Shown: piece after piece, positions 6,154 to 8,950 of the stretch | Layout: the number at the start of each line of letters is the position of its first letter | Numbering within the stretch: the stretch's first letter is position 1 | Assembly: GCA_002322865.1 (NCBI GenBank) | Contig: DCOH01000059.1 | Span: 1-8,950, forward strand | Direction of reading: 5' to 3' | Origin: Sphingobacterium sp. UBA1575 | GTDB lineage: Bacteria; Bacteroidota; Bacteroidia; Sphingobacteriales; Sphingobacteriaceae | DNA: 8,950 nucleotides | Made by a program: the position numbers and the translations under genes | Notes under the pieces: model-generated | Database searches by the model: none | The model's input: only the letters and a program-made list of their open reading frames with translations | Told to the model about the DNA's origin: nothing

Positions 6154-6188
6154 CGAACCAGTTTATTGAATTTCATAAATGTAACCCA

Positions 6189-8465
6189 TTAACGCAACAT
6201 GATTTTACGAACACAGTTGTTTCCATTATCAAGTAGGTAAACTGTATTTCCATCTGCACTAACCGCTATGTCTTGAACCGAATTACTGATCTTTGCATTT
6301 CTGAAATCTCCATCAGAAAACCCAGCCGTGGTTTTAAACACGGTACTTACCTGGTTGGTGATACCATTGTATTTCCTTACCGCAAAATTACCCAGATCTA
6401 AAATATATACATTCGCTTCATCTTTAAGACATAGACCCGTTATATGTTGAAATAAAGCCTCCTGTTGGTTTCCATCTTTATAACCACCATTTACTTGGCT
6501 GCCAATTATAGCAGGATTAGTAATATTTTCACCTATAATAAATTGATTGTTATCAGCGACAAAAAGTTTTATTCCATAAAACTCATAGGTTCTATCGGTA
6601 CTTTGTACGGCATAAAAGACTGGTCGGGCTTGGAGATCGGTATTGTTTGGATAATGTTCCGTAACAGGTGCATACGTTCCATATTGGGAAGTATAATTGC
6701 TGACCATATGCGACTTATAATCCAAAAATAGTGTTTCCACATAAATATTATAACCACTAGGTCTAACTTTGGTTCTATAATCCACGATCTGATTGATCAT
6801 CGGTGGAGGCGTTCTGGTTGAAGAATTGGCGTCGCGTAAGGTGCTAACCGTGCCGTCTAGGTTTATCGATCGAATAGCTTGATTATCAGGTTCTGATAAA
6901 AAGAGCCTATTGGAGAGGGTGCCGAAAGTCAAACAGGAGTAGGCGTTCAGATGGAATAATGCATCGCTACCTTTTCCATTCCGTAAACCTTTTTCATTAT
7001 TGGTACTTCCAGCAAAATGAGTAACTACACCATCAGGACTGATTTTCATAATCCGATGCTGGCCAGTTTCCAATACATAGATGTTATTATTTTTGTCTAC
7101 CGTGATTTTTCCATTATTGGAGGAAATATTAAGTTTACCTTTACCTAATGTAACCATCCCTGCACGTAAAAATTCTTGGGTGCTTATGGATTTCATGTTC
7201 TTTGTCTGTACCTGAATCATACCCGTACTAACACCTTCTGGAACAATCACCTTGAGTTTGCTGCCCGAAGCTTGTGTAACCTGCGCAGTAACTCCATTGA
7301 ATGAAACCAAATTCTCCTGTGGGATAATACTGAAACCATTCCCCTGTATCTCGACCTCGGTTCCAGCCAAACCATCCTTCGGATAAAAATCTGAAATGAA
7401 AAGATCCTGAACAGTAAATATGGCCCCTTCTACCTGTTGGTCGTTAACTTTGATCTTGATTTTACCGGAGTTAATTCCTGGTGGAACAACAAAAGTAATA
7501 TTCGTTTTAGTTACACTTGAAATAGGAATCGATTGATCTCCAATCCAAAGGGTAGTCTCTTCAGGAAGCGTACTAAAATTCTTTCCTTCAATGCTAATCT
7601 TAGCTCCTGATCCACCTGAAAGCTGGCTTATTTTTAATAATTCTGGAATGGGAACAACCTCAAAATTGGGCGTTTTAATCGTTGATTGACCAATATTTAT
7701 AAAAATCGGCCCAGTCGCAACTTTTGCTGGTGCTTCAACAACAAGTAGTTTGCCTTCTTTTTTTACCACCTTAGCACTTAAATTGGAAAAAGAAACGATA
7801 GGTGTTTCGATGGTATTTTGTAAACCATCTATAAACAGCTTGACATTCGTGCCGACCCCTCCGGACATCGCCATGGTACTGTCTATCGTTAGGTATTCAA
7901 AATCTGGCCCTAAGCCTTCCTTATCGCCAATGTTTACTTTAATTGGTCCCTTACCATGTCCTTTAGGAACCAATACGGTAAGTAAGGTATCTTTAACATC
8001 ACTTATTTCAGCAGCAATTCCATTGACCCAAACTTTTGCCGAACTATCCGTAATACTAAATCCTTGACCGTAGATACGCAAAAGTTGCCCTACACCTTGT
8101 TGACTAGGAGAAATACGCTGGACGCTAAGATCTTGGTAGGTAAAATCACCAAGTGACAGTTTGTTTTCATGATATTGAAACACAATAGGAACTTTTCCTT
8201 TTCCTTCTGGAACTCGGATGATAATATGGGTGGAATCCGTGCTTAGGATTTCCGCAGGTTGATCGCCAAAATTTATGGAAAGATCGTCGCTGATCCCTTT
8301 GAAATGTTTTCCCTCAATGGTCATCCACAACCCGGCATTGCCCGAATTGGGGTAATAACCCGAAACCTCAGGTTTTGCTTTGATATCCGATATGCTATCT
8401 TTTTTACAGGAACTAATGCAAATAAAAAATGGAATCAATAGGAAGATGAATCTTTTCATAATCAT
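6189..8465 (-). CDS. Surface lipoprotein with five IPT/TIG domains and an NHL-type propeller
   Basis: This is a 758-residue lipoprotein. The signal peptide ends in a lipobox, ISSC, with Cys20 as the lipidation site, followed by KKD, as is common in Bacteroidetes lipoproteins. Five immunoglobulin-like IPT/TIG units follow, at about 33-110, 113-192, 193-271 (degenerate), 273-352 and 355-433, each with patterns such as SGYYPNSGNAG, IEGKHF and VPEG. From about 447 to the end lie NHL-type propeller repeats, seen as ITVDKNNNIYVLETGQHRI, then LFLSEPDNQAIRSI, VYILDLGNFAVRKY and VYLLDNGNNCVRKI. A less regular segment covers about 550-640. The role is probably binding at the cell surface, and no catalytic residues are evident. 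The start ATG at 8465 overlaps the stop of the fasciclin gene by one base (TAATG). An ATG two codons later gives MKRF and is equally plausible. The C-terminus is complete. Confidence 0.88.
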   Translation of the reverse strand: MIMKRFIFLLIPFFICISSCKKDSISDIKAKPEVSGYYPNSGNAGLWMTIEGKHFKGISDDLSINFGDQPAEILSTDSTHIIIRVPEGKGKVPIVFQYHENKLSLGDFTYQDLSVQRISPSQQGVGQLLRIYGQGFSITDSSAKVWVNGIAAEISDVKDTLLTVLVPKGHGKGPIKVNIGDKEGLGPDFEYLTIDSTMAMSGGVGTNVKLFIDGLQNTIETPIVSFSNLSAKVVKKEGKLLVVEAPAKVATGPIFINIGQSTIKTPNFEVVPIPELLKISQLSGGSGAKISIEGKNFSTLPEETTLWIGDQSIPISSVTKTNITFVVPPGINSGKIKIKVNDQQVEGAIFTVQDLFISDFYPKDGLAGTEVEIQGNGFSIIPQENLVSFNGVTAQVTQASGSKLKVIVPEGVSTGMIQVQTKNMKSISTQEFLRAGMVTLGKGKLNISSNNGKITVDKNNNIYVLETGQHRIMKISPDGVVTHFAGSTNNEKGLRNGKGSDALFHLNAYSCLTFGTLSNRLFLSEPDNQAIRSINLDGTVSTLRDANSSTRTPPPMINQIVDYRTKVRPSGYNIYVETLFLDYKSHMVSNYTSQYGTYAPVTEHYPNNTDLQARPVFYAVQSTDRTYEFYGIKLFVADNNQFIIGENITNPAIIGSQVNGGYKDGNQQEALFQHITGLCLKDEANVYILDLGNFAVRKYNGITNQVSTVFKTTAGFSDGDFRNAKISNSVQDIAVSADGNTVYLLDNGNNCVRKIMLR

Positions 8466-8950
8466 TAGTTATAGTTAATTACATTGTTTAATATCTGGAT
8501 TACAGAATTTCCGGCGATGATGTCTTTTAATTCAAAATTTACATCCACTATTTTATTATCCTTATTTCTCAATTGTAAATAGGAGGTATTATAAACCATA
8601 TTCGTATAGTCATCTGCAAATAGTCCTTCAAAATAATACATCTGTAATACACTGTTGTTTAACATGCCAATGGGTTCGCCATACCTTTTTCCAAGTCCAC
8701 GCTTGCGCAATAAATACCCTAAATAGAATAGATAACCCGAATCTGAATAATTCGTATTTATTAATTTCGATGGATAAAGACTTAAGTCACTGTAAAAGAT
8801 CACACGTGTGCAAATATGTTGTTGAATTATTTTTTCCAGAATGAGCGGGTCTTCATTGGCAATCTGATTTAAATTGCTGTAACCGAAAGCCTTCAATGCA
8901 GCATTTGATGGCGCAAAAACAGTAATGTTATTTGTAACCCTCCCTATTTT
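8465..8950 (-). CDS. Fasciclin (FAS1) domain protein, C-terminal part (cut by window edge)
   Basis: The frame is open to the right edge, giving 161 residues with no start in the window. A TTG at 8896 lies inside the domain and is not a start. The visible N-terminal part, NNITVFAPSNAALKAFGY, is the FAS1 H1-type motif (TVFAPTNxAF pattern). LEKIIQQHICTRVIFYSDLS follows as the central helix and strand. The end, DIIAGNSVIQILNNVI, matches the closing NGVIHVIDxVL pattern. The domain is about the normal length with a longer insertion between, so this is the last FAS1 unit of a protein of unknown total size. FAS1 domains mediate adhesion and protein contacts at the cell surface. It is translationally coupled to the downstream IPT/NHL lipoprotein gene through TAATG, so the two are likely to act together. 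Confidence 0.82.
   Translation of the reverse strand, partial: KIGRVTNNITVFAPSNAALKAFGYSNLNQIANEDPLILEKIIQQHICTRVIFYSDLSLYPSKLINTNYSDSGYLFYLGYLLRKRGLGKRYGEPIGMLNNSVLQMYYFEGLFADDYTNMVYNTSYLQLRNKDNKIVDVNFELKDIIAGNSVIQILNNVINYN

Noticed and set aside
7750..8067. 105-codon plus-strand frame inside the IPT/NHL gene
   Set aside because: It is antisense to clear IPT domains, and its translation shows no family or signal.
8894..8896. TTG as the start codon of the fasciclin gene
   Set aside because: The same frame is open to the window edge and the upstream residues complete the FAS1 motif TVFAPSNAAL, so the real start is outside.

Overview
The window is AT-rich, lacks clear Shine-Dalgarno sites, and carries protein families typical of Bacteroidetes: a FecI-type ECF sigma factor, a PorT-like outer-membrane barrel, an IPT/TIG-NHL lipoprotein with a fasciclin partner, SMUG2, and an S41-type N-terminal region. 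A member of the Sphingobacteriaceae (Sphingobacterium or Pedobacter-like) is the best guess. This rests on family content, not on a search.

Left part (1-1990), an accessory and decayed stretch. It opens with the 3' end of a tRNA, probably tRNA-Pro, and a strong intrinsic terminator. A leftward open frame then runs into the tRNA and may be an integrase remnant. Next come an intact CPBP intramembrane protease gene, about 500 bases without a convincing gene but with a phased array of GTATGC-type motifs, and a broken S41-peptidase-like gene with an in-frame TAG.

Middle part (2028-4722), a tight rightward cluster. It encodes a RibD_C/dihydrofolate-reductase-like protein, a short PadR repressor, a membrane protein with a HAAS-like helical prefix that overlaps padR by 25 bases, and a SMUG2-type uracil-DNA glycosylase. 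The PadR and membrane protein look like a regulator-sensor pair. A perfect palindrome lies directly before padR and may be its operator. The two flanking enzyme genes are close enough to share transcripts with the pair.

Right part (4782-8950), all leftward. In order of transcription: the C-terminal part of a FAS1 (fasciclin) protein cut by the window edge, a five-IPT-domain lipoprotein with an NHL-type propeller coupled to it through a TAATG overlap, a 174-base AT-rich spacer with three inverted repeats, an ECF sigma factor without an adjacent FecR, and an outer-membrane beta-barrel protein. The FAS1 and IPT/NHL proteins are probably parts of one cell-surface assembly.

No clearly new defence or mobile system is visible. 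The points most worth a second look are the regulatory spacer before the sigma gene, the phased motif array, the PadR-linked cluster, and the possible integration scar at the tRNA.
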